DNA from: Halichondria panicea
Taxonomy: Eukaryota; Porifera; Demospongiae; Suberitida; Halichondriidae
NCBI RefSeq assembly: GCF_963675165.1
Contig: NC_087388.1
Span: 3,911,047 to 3,975,046 of the forward strand
DNA length: 64,000 nucleotides
Direction of reading: 5' to 3'
Within the stretch, counting starts at the first letter, position 1. The number at the start of each line of letters is the position of its first letter. This document shows, one piece after another, positions 10,164 to 23,000 of the stretch. A model generated the notes under the pieces. The model did not search any database. It had not been told where the DNA came from and saw only the letters and a list, made by a program, of their open reading frames with translations. Both the position numbers and the translations under genes were made by a program.

Positions 10164-12780
10164 TTATTCGGCATTTGCCGTTGCTTTAGGGTCAGTAGTT
10201 ATTTGCTCAACAGTGGTAGCCACAGTGGTTGGTTGCTCAGTAGCCACTGTGGTCGGTTGCTCAATGGGTAGAGTGGAGCCATACATATCCAGTATCTCAG
10301 GAGAAAGGTGGTCTCTCAAACCTTCCACACTTCTCCTCCACAATTCTTCCTGATACTCCACATTCCTGAAGTGGCGAGAATGCAAACATATTAAAGTATT
10401 AAGCACAGAAGGGTTCGCCATCACCGAACTATATAGTTATACAGATGGAAAATCTTAGTTTGGAGAGGTTTGCACTACTGTCAACAACTGCATGCATGTA
10501 TACGATTGACCATGCAATGTAATATAATTATTGCCATGCCACTTATTCACATTGATAGAGAGCTCCTATAGTTACTACTGAAAATACTGTTACTGTCAGT
10601 AATAATTATAATGGCTGGCATTCAAGTCTTCCTACCTTGCGTCTGGGCTACATTGTGTCTCTCGACAACTGGAATAGTAGTGAGCTGTCTGTGAGTTGAG
10701 AGCAGGATTGATAGCACAGTTCAAAGTGGTGGAAGCTCCTTTTACAGGAGTTCGAGCAAAAACTGCAAGGAAGATACGAAACTAATACACTACATCATTG
10801 AAAGGCTTACTCATCTCCATTGGTTTAAAAAGAGCAGTCATGACAACCTTATCACTAGTACCTCTTGACAGCTCAGTTTTAACCTATACGCAAGACAACA
10901 TTACTTCAGTCAAGTATATTATAATTATAGTTAACACATGCAGCTTACCAATCCAGGGTGCTGTGCTGATACAGTAATGTTAACATCCTGAAGCCTTCGT
11001 TGGAGAGCAAAGGTTGTCATCACCTGTATACAGAAACCCACAAATTCACACGTATTATACAATTATTAACTGTGTATTTAATTTAATGGTTGAAGCTTAG
11101 CAAACTCACGTTGTACAGTTTGGAGCGACCATAAGCATTAAACCTGCCATAGTCTTGTTCTGAGTTGATGGTGTCAAAGTTGACTGTTCCTGCCCAGCCA
11201 CGTACGTGAGCTACAGATGATACAAACAGTATTCGTCCATCACCAGAAGAAGAGGCCGTCTCTATCACAGTAGGTAGCAACTCCAGAGTCAACAGGAAGG
11301 GACTCAAGTGGTTGACCTGTATAGGACAGAAACAATAGCCATACCGTATAGCAGGTATTATTTCGAGGGTGTAAACTTTCGCGGAATGACCGTTAGAAAG
11401 ATTTTCACGGATTTAATTTTCGCGGAATAGCAGCATGCATGCGTGCATGCGATATTAAATTCGTGGGTATGAATGTTCGTGGTATACATGCTTAATCATG
11501 CAGCGAAAACCGCAAATATTTATACCTTCGAAATATACACGCTATACAGTAATTATGCAGAGGAGTGTGTGAAGAATTCCGAGTGAAATGCACCGCCCTA
11601 AGTGGCGGATAGTAAACAGTCATTAAAAGTTATACATGCATGCAGAAACAGCTTTGATTCTATCCATTAAATCGACTTTTCTGTACATTACCTGGTACTG
11701 CATCTCCATACCGTCATCAGTTCTGCCTGTAAAGGTAAAATTACAATGATTGGTTATTTAAAATTGGACGTACTGAATGGAACCGCAGCAACAGCAGCAT
11801 TATTGATGAGAATGTGAAGTGGCAAGTTCTTTTCTTTGAATGCTCTCACGAAATCTTTGGTTGCCTGGAAGGAGGCTAGATCCAAATGCATGAACTCTAT
11901 CTTCAAGTCTTTGTCCGAACTCTCTTTTATCTTGGCAATGGCCTGCAACATGCATGCAGGATTGCATCTCAGGTACTGTGATGTCTAATTATACATTTTA
12001 CAGTACTAGTGTTTAGATTTACAGCTACCACATCACTTTCGTTATATAGCACACACAAAACGAAAAATAAATTAATATTATTGGTGCTAAAATATGATCA
12101 GAGTGGTGCTGTAATTAGAAAAAGCAAGACATTAGCTATAATTATTTCCGCGTGTATTTATCATGCAGACATGATTTGACATAAGGCCACTGTTAGTTGC
12201 ATACTTGTTTCAGATGAGAATACTAGCTCAACCCGATGAGGGAGGGAGGTCTTCATTACCCATTATCCCATTATTTGATGACGTCATATCCTGTTCTTTT
12301 AAGTGACTAAAATACACAAAAGGACGGAGTCTGAACATAAAAATAGAAAACAATTTTTTTACGCACTGGTTTTTTGGTGCACAATGCAACTTGCACATGG
12401 CACATGGTAAAATAATGCAATGTTAGCAAACAAAAGGAATTTGACCTCAAGTAATGGCCAATATCAGCAATAATGACCAATATCAGCAATAATGACTTAA
12501 TTGAGGTGAGCAAAACCGAGGAGGGAGGTTGATCTGAAACAAGTATGCAACTAACAGTGGCCTAACCTATATATACTGTAACAGCTGTATAGTATTAATG
12601 CATCTCCATATATTCACTCACGGCCATGGCTCTCTCCTCCGACCTAGATGCCATGATGGTTGTGGCCCCCATCTCAGCAAGACCTTTTACCAATTCATAG
12701 CCAATCCCAGTGTTCCCTCCAGTTACTATGGCCACCTTACCACTCTGATCAACCTCTGGTACTGACAAATTGGTTCCCAT
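10164..12780 (-). CDS. Short-chain dehydrogenase/reductase (RDH11-14/WWOX-type)
   Basis: Eight exons join in frame with GT-AG borders: 12780-12622, 11942-11774, 11726-11692, 11316-11110, 11023-10949, 10883-10811, 10762-10636 and 10365-10164; 348 residues. The Rossmann cofactor motif GGNTGIG lies near residue 21, NNAA near 100, and the catalytic Ser and YGRSK lie in exon 4 (FVSSVAHVRG, FNAYGRSK). The post-motif PG (QHPGLVKTEL) is present. The family reduces or oxidises retinoids, steroids or lipid carbonyls with NAD(P)H; the substrate cannot be read from sequence. No N-terminal membrane anchor is seen, unlike many retinol dehydrogenases. Odd feature: a Thr-rich C-terminal tail with two near-identical EQPTTVAT repeats. 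It looks complete, starting with MGTN, a possible N-myristoylation signal after Met removal. Confidence 0.88.
11344..11549. mobile_element. MITE, CCGTATAGC family (SDR intron 3)
   Basis: The ends form an inverted repeat (CCGTATAGC...GCTATACAG) flanked by TA on each side, as for Tc1/mariner-type insertions. The body is about 206 bases with 'cgcggaat/cgcgaaa' themes. Related copies: 15598-15803, 17241-17441, 33069-33298. Confidence 0.65.
12185..12562. mobile_element. MITE with 30-base perfect TIRs, TAA target site
   Basis: A perfect inverted repeat of 30 bases (GGCCACTGTTAGTTGC...) bounds 378 bp in SDR intron 1. TAA lies on both sides (12182-12184 and 12563-12565), as expected for PIF/Harbinger-type transposition (TWA target). 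The perfect arms suggest a recent insertion. A 19-base tandem (tatcagcaataatgac) sits inside. Confidence 0.8.
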
Positions 12781-12941
12781 CTTTAGCTGGTATATATATA
12801 TATGCTGGCTGTTTCCATATAATTAGTGCTATGCATGGATAGAATCTATATTAGTAGTCTACATGCATGTACAATACATCGACAATACATTGGCTCTGTG
12901 ATAAAGTGCCGAGTTGTATAAGAGTGTGCATAAAATGCTAT

Positions 12942-13800
12942 CTTAGCCCCACCCTCCTAAACTAGTGTTCAAGCTGGCGCTGTGCTAATGCCTCTCGCCA
13001 TGTTTTTGCTTTCGCTCAAAAGTATTAGAGTGTTATATTAGTTTCTATAATGAATTTTATATAAAGTTAGCTTATCTATATAAAGTCACTGAGAAGAAAA
13101 GACTTATTTACATGCATCTATTGTTGTTATTTATTGTATTATGTGGCTTACCAGGACCTCAAGAAAGAAGAAAATTGATTCTTCCAGGATCTGTAGTTTA
13201 GTGTATCTAAGAAGAAAAGACCTGTGTACATGCATATTGTTATCTATATTGTTATATGGTAGTGCTTTGTGGCTTACCAGGCCCTCAAGACAAAGATGAT
13301 TCTGCCAGGAGGATCTGGATCTGGATCTTGGATATTATTTTCTCACACATGGGGGAATGAGCGCGCATGCGCATTACATCCACAGGAATAATTAAAGGGT
13401 GTGTCCAAAGAGATCAATTTCACAAATGGCTACTGCTAGCTAGCTAGCTGTTTTAACAGATATTTTCTGAGTATTGTAGCTAACAAAAAGCTAGCGCTTT
13501 AGTGCAAGGCTAACTCATATGTTGAATAGAAAGTTTGTGCGGACAGATGATGCTACGAAAGATTCTGAAGAGACTGCAACGCCTTCAATGTGAGTCAAAC
13601 TAGCCATAACTCGAGAAAGAAGCTTTAGTTTGCTAATCCACGAATCAAAATCCAAGAGAACTTGGCTAGAAGCCTATAGAAGCTGTTAGTTTTCGTCGCA
13701 TTGCAACCGTTGAGCAGTTATAGCTGGAATACACACACAGACAGACACACACACACACAGTCACGTATCCCTTGTGCGGCTACGCCTCGAGGCATAAAAA
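12942..13800 (+). repeat. Dispersed repeat ending in an ACAC tract and CTCGAGGCATAA
   Basis: The segment shares blocks in order with 36795-37415 and, for its second half, with 56905-57165 and 59925-60235: 'ctagcgctttagtgcaaggctaac', 'gctacgaaa', 'ccataactcgagaa', 'agaagcctatagaa', 'gagcagtta', a CA-rich tract, then 'cggctacgcctcgaggcataa'. All four copies are on the plus strand. It carries no coding potential, so it is a SINE- or MITE-like repeat. It fills the space between the SDR and receptor A. Confidence 0.6.
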
Positions 13801-14036
13801 GTAATATTGAGCATTCTAAGGAATTATGCTTCAACCCACATGGAACTTTCAAGCATAAGGACAAGTACATCTAGCTCTTACACAGAAAATATTCACACTA
13901 CGTTTTCTTGTAAAAATAATGCACACAAAAAATAAATAGGAAAAGGAACCTCACGCCGATTATATATGCCTACAGGGTTAACAAAAACACATTGATTGAG
14001 CTAGCTGTAGATTTAAAAGGTGCTCATGTCACAACT

Positions 14037-17000
14037 TTACTTCTCTATATAGCCAGTACCATTCAGCACTTGTTTCTGAGCCTTTAAGTGTCTGATAGCT
14101 GCCTCTTTCTGCACAAAAATAGAGAATCCATACAGGTAATCAAGGATTCTGAGTACGCAGGGGCGTAGGCAGGAATTTGAGGAAGGGGGGGCTGAGCTGT
14201 TCGCGCCAGAAACTACTTGGCGCGGAGCGCCGAAAATTCCGGTGACCAGGAGCCACACCCCCTAATTAATGACTCATTGCGCATGTGCAAGAAATAGCCA
14301 CACCTTGCTTCAATTAATAATACTGCTAAAGCTAGCTAGCTTAGTTGCACTAAAGAATCAAAGTTACTAGTATAGTATAGCTAGCTCTTGGACATGCTGT
14401 TTGTCTGCCACTAATCTATAATTCCCAGGCTGAAGACTCATCAGAGAAGGTGGGGCTCTTAGTGTAGTTTTTGCAGAGAAAGGGGGGGCTCCAGCCCCCA
14501 AAGCCCTCCCCCTCCCTACGCCCCTGGTACGTTATAATCATGAATCATGCATATTCATTTCTATATTATAATTATATATGATTGGTCTTCCTTGAGAGGT
14601 TTCGATTGCCATGCAGCTATATGTATGCTGTATGTGAGTCAACTTTTGCTGCAAATGAATCTTAGAGCTTCTTCCTTAGCTCATTGAAAAGGCTATATAT
14701 AGGAACGAGCTACAAGCAAGGTTTTCACCGATTGTGCAAAATAATGCTATCTCAGCAATAATTTCCTGCAAATTCTTGGTGCATGTGGCTGTCCGTTCTG
14801 GGAGGTTATTTTCAAGCTGCTCGTTATACGGAGTAGAGAGGTGAACATTCTTAAGAGGTTGCTTTACATTGAAGACATTGTAGTTTCAATCCGGAACTGA
14901 GCTCTTGGCCGTTTTATAGCGTGTGGTTGCTCTTCGGAGGTTGTCATTAATGAAAGTTTCACTGTAGTACTATACAGATACTATGTTCTAATTAATCAGA
15001 CAGCAAAAAAACGTTTTCCTGGCATACTTGTATAACTTGCAGGCACGCAACTGCATTTGAACTAGCTAAGTGGATGCACTGCCAAACTTCAGGGTGTGCC
15101 ATTTCCGTCAAAATTAATCAGTCACTGTAAGTCACTGTTTATAAAAGCATCGAGCATCATGCAGTTCAACGTACCTCATATAATGAATCAGAAAGCTCTG
15201 TTATCTGTTCTAACAAGCTTTTGTAGTAAGTGTCACTTTCTTGTGTCTCCGAACGACGTTTCCTAACAACACATATGTCTCCATGTTTTTTAATGTAATC
15301 TAGAGCAACCAGAACAGCCTGCATTGGACAGAATATTTGTGTGTATTTACACAAATATCACAGCATAGAATAGCACAGCATAGAATAGCACATGCCATGC
15401 AAGTTTGCTGAGTAAGTCAGTATTCACATGTGAATTGTCGGTGAAAACATGTGATTATACACGTAGCTACATGCTGCAATTCCCAAAAGACCTTCAGATA
15501 AACAGTGAAACTTTTAGCTGTCTATAGCAGTCACCTTTGGGCAGATTAATTAACAATGGCATGCAGTAATGATCGAGGTGGCCTGTTAACATAATTACCG
15601 TATAGCTGGTAATTTTCGTGGGGCAAAATATTCGTGGTTTTCGTGGTTGGAGGTCTGACCACGAATATTTTACCCACGAATGAAGCGACCTTGCCTACCT
15701 TTACCTTCAATCCAAGCTCCAACCACGAAAATATTATCCACGAAATGTCTCAATATTGCTGAACCACGAATATTTTGTCCCCCGAAAATTACCCGCTATA
15801 CGGTATATAGGTTGCAACACTGACATGCATGTATAAGGAGACTTTGGGGTAATTATAGCTATATAGGGACCACAACACACTAGTACCATCAGGTGTTCAG
15901 GTGTTAATTTCACTGACATGCTGCACTACAATAATAATATGCCAAATGAACTCACCTGATACATGAATAGTGCACACACAACAAGTGTGGTACCAACTAG
16001 TAAATCTAAAACACTAAACCACCAGACCGTCCCTAGCAAGAGTGGTTTGCCTACTAGCACAACCTCAGCACACAAAGCAGGTAATTCTAGTACAAATCCG
16101 ATTGCGAGTGCAGCTCTGGTCATAGCAACATCAAATCTGATCGATTTAGGGGCTTTTCTTGGGACAAATAAAGTCAATCCAATTGCGGTGATGAAAAGAA
16201 TTCCACTATACAGTCTAATGGTTACATAGAGGATACCAGCGACAGTTAAATTGTTTGAGAAGCAATCTGTTACTTGTATATACTGGATATTCTGCATGTA
16301 GAAAAAGTAAACATCGTATCACAAAATCCTCATGATCAATTCGCTTTAATTTGACTCACTCCATTTTCGATATAATTTTTCTTAAACAGAAAAGCAGAGA
16401 TGCTATTCCAAATGATCAGAATGAGTAGTACTGGGACAATCAGAACAAACGCTCCCAGGATTAAGTAGCGATCATCGAGCATATACAGCTGTGCATGTGA
16501 AATTAATAATAAGCATTTAAATGCTTCCAACTGAACGTATGTATATAGATATGATTCATGCAATGCTTACCTTTACTCTAAGTGATTTGTTCTGGTAAAT
16601 TCTATATAGACGAAACGCTTTCATCACAAGTCCACTCAAAAATAAAGAATAGCCAACGGAAGGAAGCCAAAGATTCACCTGTTGAGCCAATCATATCAGT
16701 TGTTATGTGAGGTGAACTGTATGTACGTACATAGCGTAAAGAGTTGAAAATGAATAACACTACAAAAGTAAATTAAATATAGTGTGCTGTGCTCAAGCGA
16801 TAACCTATTGAATAGTTGACAATTAAGTTAAATATTTAAACCTATCCATCTCTGATGAAAGCGAAAGTCGGTCTGGGGACAAGGCTACCTACAACCAACA
16901 CAACACCAGCGTAAACAATACGTACGTACCTGACAGACCGTGTTAGCAAATACATTTCCAGTATCTAATTTGTATCGTGTGCCAGATATCAGGATTCCTT

Positions 17001-20000
17001 GGAAGAGGGGATACGGCAGTGTGAGTGCAGCTCCAATCAAAATCAGGATGTTGACTCGTGGACTGGTTGCCTTCACACGACTACATAGATCAACAAAATG
17101 TTTATGTCGTGACACTGAGTGCAAACAAAACAGCATATCACATACTTACGACAATGTCAGCAAAATAATTTCTACTTATACACAATGTGAATGACATCTA
17201 TGTATTCTACATAATTATAATACTATCATAATAGTAAATACCGTAAGTACATAATTTTCATGGAGTAAAATATTCGTCCTTTTCGTGAGCAAGCTGACAT
17301 CCACGAAAATTTCCCCACGAACACGTAGGCGTGGCTTACCGGACGCATGCAATGAAGTGAAACGAAATTTTTTACTCACGAAAATTGGCGTTTTCGAGTT
17401 GAAAGAATTTTTTCTCCCCACGAAAATTACCCGCTATACGGTAAAACTCCTATCAGGTTCTTTTTTCTTAATAATAGATAAATAGACTCACGCCCCTTTT
17501 AGTTCTGGTGTTTTGTAACTCTCAACAACGGACAGCTAAGTATAGAGAGTACCTTAAAGCTTGGAGGCTCAATTGTATACACGAACATGCAATTGATACA
17601 ATCAGGCAGGACTAATCACAAAAAGGTATGTGCATACGCAGGCGCACAAAAAACTCACTGGTTTTCCCTCCAAAAAACACTGAATACAATGAGGCAGACT
17701 ATCAGCACCTCACTCAGCACTGTGATCACACCCACTAGAGCTAGAGCCCATTCGGGTACCTCGTTGAACAACAAAACATTGCTAATCGGAGCAGAACTTC
17801 CTACATGACAGATAAGTTGCATTTTAAACATAAAGTGAAAAGCAGTCGATTGCTATACCTTTCCACGTAAAACTTTTCGGACAGGCTGCAGTATCTGGAA
17901 ACATTATTTGAGGGTCCAGCCCCAGCTCACTGGCACAGGTCTGGTTTGCGAGGCTGTTGATGAAGACAAAGTTAGACATCAAATCTTCTGGTATGCTTGA
18001 GTTGATAGGCCAGAAGAGGACCATAGGACAGTGAGTGCCATCTGTAGAAGTGAGTATAACAGTACTGTGTTTTTGAGTAGAGGATTTTCTGAGCAAATCA
18101 TTGCAAGTGCACACAAGTTTTATGATGCAAAAAAAATAATGGACACAACTTAACAAATAATTTGAGGGCGTTGGGGCTGTTAAATTGGCATGGTGTTAAA
18201 GTACCCAGTGCTTGACGACCATACTAATTATGTCCAAAGGCTTGCAGCAAATACGTTTACTTTAAAAGTGGAAGCTAAGGCAGTATACATAATTTATAAC
18301 AAATTATGGACTCACTTATAAACTGTGAGATCAGCACCTGCCCGTATCCATTTATCAGATCGGATTGGCCAATTGTCTCGTCTAGCTCAAGACTATCAGC
18401 TGAGTGTTGACACATTGGCAATACATATTGACAGAACCTGAACTCGTCCTCTGTATTAACGCACTTTGGATACAATCGACAAAGTTCACAAACCTGAGGT
18501 GGACATTTAGAAGTTACTAAATAATACAAAATTATTATTTACAATTAGACTCTTCAATTTTCTGATATTGATCTCTCCGTCAGATATACTGTGAGCCAGG
18601 AGGAGGGTGGAGTCGTAGGCACTCACAGCACGAGAGTGTTGGAGGAGCTGCTCCAGAGGCACCTGCATGTGTACAGTCGCTAGACATTAACTAGCCTCTA
18701 GAAAAAACATGTTCCTTTAAGTGTACTACTCTGCAGAAAGAATAAGAATACCATCTACGTACCTCTGGATCAATTTCTGAGAACAATTCTCTTGTCTTGT
18801 TCAACAGTGCTGGGTAGAACTCCGACAGCGTAGTACCCTGAAACACACACACGTACATAATTACAGTCACTGTACATGTACATGTAGTTTGCTTTTCTCA
18901 CCATTGGTGGGTACTTGACGGGATCTATGAATATCACAGAGTTTAGAATGTCCATCATGTCTTCATCTGTGCAGTTCCCGGTATGTTGGTCACCTCCTTT
19001 CCACCAGTCAGGGTTGTAGTATGATGGCAGTATCCAAACATGGTCCGAAGTTGTCAGGTTTAGAAACGAAGCCTGTATTTGTGCGTGTGTGTAAACTAAT
19101 GCTCGTATACGTATGCACATGCGAGTCTTCCCTGTAGTACAGAGCAACTGACTACAACAGTTTACCCACCTCACACAAGACTAGTCTACTCTCCTCGGGC
19201 CCAAAAAACCCCATAATTATCCGTATGTCAAATCTTTGCAGATCAAGTAGAGAAGAGGAGAGGTCACTTGTCAGTCCTTCATATGAGAGCTCTGCTTGGA
19301 TTTCTCTCTCTACGTATAAGTTGAAAAACTCTCTAAACTTTTCCATTTCCTGTGTTGTGTGTGTTTTTTTATAATAATATTATTATAATTTCACGTGATA
19401 CAGTTAACAGACTAAGTGCATAATTATGTCAAGCAATGCTAGTAGAATAAACTTTGCATCTATCCAGCATGCAGTAGATGTTATAGTGATCACTACACAA
19501 GCCTCTAAGCACTTACATAGCTGTAATCACTTTGCTGTGAGCCCAGTATTCCAATACGATACCATTTAAAGTGAGCAAGCAGCTTCACACGAGCTTGGTT
19601 GAGGAAGATAATGGAGGGGATGGTCCGATAGAAACTAGGGAAGCCATCAACACGATCGTCATATAATCCATAGGAAACCTGCATGTATAGAAAATCAGAA
19701 CAATTTGTAAAAGTTACCAAAGATCGTCAAATTAAAGTTTTCTGGTGGATGCAACGCCATTGCTGTAGTAGCCATGCCTGAGACGTCCAATTAAAAATAA
19801 TCACCAAGTCGGTTCAAATGGCTCATTCGCCAAATAAAATAGCCGCTAAATTTTTCAGTAGCAGAGGAGGTACGACACGCGGTTAAGCTCACGTGGTTGC
19901 TATTCATTGATTGAAGGCAAGAAAGATAAACAAGTCGTTAAAAATGCCAATGACGACATTCAGCTGCTTGCTTTTAATAAAGAGAGTATAAAACTCAGTA

Positions 20001-23000
20001 AATTTGTCACAGTTGCTGGCTAGTAGCTAGAGTTTTACAAGTAGAGATTAGCTTAGTTGTAAGAGTTAAGGCTCATGCACATGTTGTCAGTGATCCTATA
20101 TCCTGAATGCAGACACAGAATACTTATTAAACACTCCAAACAGAATGACACCAAAATCTAAGTGGTGGTTAAAATTGATTGAAGCCCAACAATCAACCAG
20201 CTTGATTTCCTTCGAGTGTATATGTCTTGAAAGATACACGCCAAACTAAATCGACTACCTTAATGTTACTATTATAGACAGGTAGTAATTTTACCGTTTT
20301 CAGATTCTTCTCTGTTTTTAAGGTACTAATTTTGGCGGATTTGTAGCAAATTCATTACCACAGTCAAAAGATGTAAAGTTTAGAGTCAGATACAGATGAA
20401 AAAAGGGCTAGCTTGCTTAGCATACTCTCAAAAGTACATTACATTATACAAAAGTAATAATTTTTTAATGAGATTCATATTGCGTTTTATTATTAGTGCG
20501 TACTTAATTTAGCGTTAATTACAAATTCGCTAAAATTAGTACCCGTTTACAACTAGAGCACTAAAGTGCAAACCCTCGGCTGGTGACATGATTAAAAAGA
20601 AACCAGAAATATAATGCAGTGCATATAGTGATGTTGTTATCATGTATGACTTGCACAGCAACTCAGGAGCAATAAAACTAAACCAGACTGGAGGCATGCT
20701 GAAACATTTGAGAACAGGTAGTGGTACTATAGATATATGCACTGTGGATTAGGATCACAGTAAAGAAGCCTGGAGTCTCAGAGAAGTATGGCTCCAGGTT
20801 CTGCATGGAGTAGGATCCCAGTCAGCAGCAGGAGCTATAATTCAAGCTTCTAATTTAGTGACCCTGTTCCATTGTTCCTGGTATATACAGCTTTCTACTT
20901 TAGTGACCCTGTTCCATCGTTCTTGGTACAGGATCACTTCAGTTATAAGTAACGCATGTGCAAGTTCTGTTCAAGCTACATTTTGCTCGCTTTTATTAGA
21001 CAAGGAGCTTTAACACCCAAAGCTGCCACTATCAAAAGTACTAACCTGTTGTGTGGAGGCTACTCAAGGCTACTCATGCTGTAAACGCAGTGCTAGAACA
21101 TCCAGGTAAGCAGACCTAGTCACAAGCTTATTTAAGCTTCTTAACTTTTGCTCGACAAAGAGGCTTTAACATCAAAATCTGCCACTATTTAAATCAAGAT
21201 ATTGTTCTGTGAAGGCTACCTATGCTGCAAACGCAGCGCTATGGCATCCAGGTGAGTAGATATACTCGTGACAAACAGACAAACAAACAAACCAACAGAC
21301 TACTATACCCGTGGCCGCCCACGCGCCTCGGGTAATAAGGTATCACAAGAGTAGATAAGAGTAAGAGTGTTATAAGAGTAAGAGTGTTGAACTGCTTAGT
21401 ACAGCTGTTTGCATAGACCTTGCAAAATACTAACTGCATTACCACAAAACCACAAAATCACCCTACAATGTTGCTATGCAAATATGCAGTCCTGAGCAAT
21501 GATGGTTTCTAGAACTTGTATAACGGGTACTTTTTGAGTAGACCCTCGAAAAATACCTGCTATATAAGGTGGTATAAATTATATCAAGAGTAGATGCTTT
21601 TATCTACTCTTGGTGGTATGGAAACTCACATAATTATGGTGAGGTTTGAAGTTTCAGGCTGAAGAAACTGTTGGTACTTCGTTAAACACTAACAGATCAC
21701 AAAATATTGTTTGGTGCTAATCTAGTAAAGAAATATGTTCGGACTTGATGGTCAAAACTGGTATACCGCAGTGAGCAAGTTAGTAGGCTCTTTAGCGTAA
21801 CAATTTTTCGTACAGCACAAGTCTCAGCATAAGGCGTTGGTAGCGCGCGTTGGTAGACCATTCTCTACTTCAAATCCTCCCGGTTCTATGACTCTCCATG
21901 TAGTCTATTTCTTGAAGTCATGCACCATTGCTCACTTTTTATGAATGTGAATGTACCCAATACTACTTGTTTGCATAGCAACATTGTATGGTGGTTTTGT
22001 GGTAATGCAGTGGTATTTTGCAAGGTCTATGCAAACAGCAATTTCCTGCTCCTGCTGTTATGTTAGCAACCTTCCCAGAAACCACACATTGGATTGCACA
22101 GTTCAGTGCTACAAACCACAGACCACAGTTTACTTAACAGCACTTATTAATTGAATAGTGCATGCGACATCACTGTCACGTGTCAAGGCAAATGGGTTCC
22201 ACGATTACTACAGCAGTTCAATACTCTTACTCTCTTGGGTATCACAGTACATAGTTTTGATGCACAATTAAGTTAATGATCCTTTTGGATGGTCATGTGA
22301 CCGTGTCATACCTTTCTATAATACGGTAGTATATGTGTAGATTATGTCCGCCCCCATAAATCCTGGCTAGATCGAGTTAGTGTTATCTAAGATCTATATC
22401 CTTGAGTCTCCATCCATCTTTGAATAATTTTCATTATGCTACGTACTACGTAAACGTTTTTCACACTTTCATGTTGTTCTGGACAACTGTAGAAGTTCTG
22501 GACAACTGTATAGTTACTACAGTTAATTGTCCAGAACAACATGATTGATAACCTCAATTGTGTTAACGTCAATTATGTTAACGTAACTTAGTACGTACGT
22601 AGCATTATTCAAAGTAGCCTCGATTCCAGGCCGCTAAGAGAGGGCCTGGTATCGACTGTTTGTGCATGCGCCACCTATTACCCAGAAAGTGGGTAATTCG
22701 GATACCATTGTATTTTACTCAGTAAAACAATGACATCACAACGAACGGAAGTGGATTGAAGAAAGTGGATAGAAGTGTGATTGTAGCCTGTGTGATAGCA
22801 TTCTAATAGCTACCCTTAGCCTACTATGTTAACAAAGGACTCACAGCCTGCAACTGTGTGGATAACAATCCTCTGAACGGAGGGGAAGGCTGACAATAGC
22901 CTATATGATAGGCCACGCCCATCTGACACTAACCTTGGTGAAAGTCGACTCTATCAGAAAGAAATTGCTGCTGTAACCAATACAGCTCTGTCTCTAGCTA

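Noticed and set aside
13360-13376. NRF-1-like GCGCATGCGC outside promoters (also near 32440, 37015, 53063)
   Set aside because: Most of these lie inside dispersed repeats or MITEs and none lies next to a gene start, so I do not call them regulatory sites.
15963-16229. Plus-strand frame opposite receptor A exon 14
   Set aside because: Shadow of the seven-helix exon; no family features.
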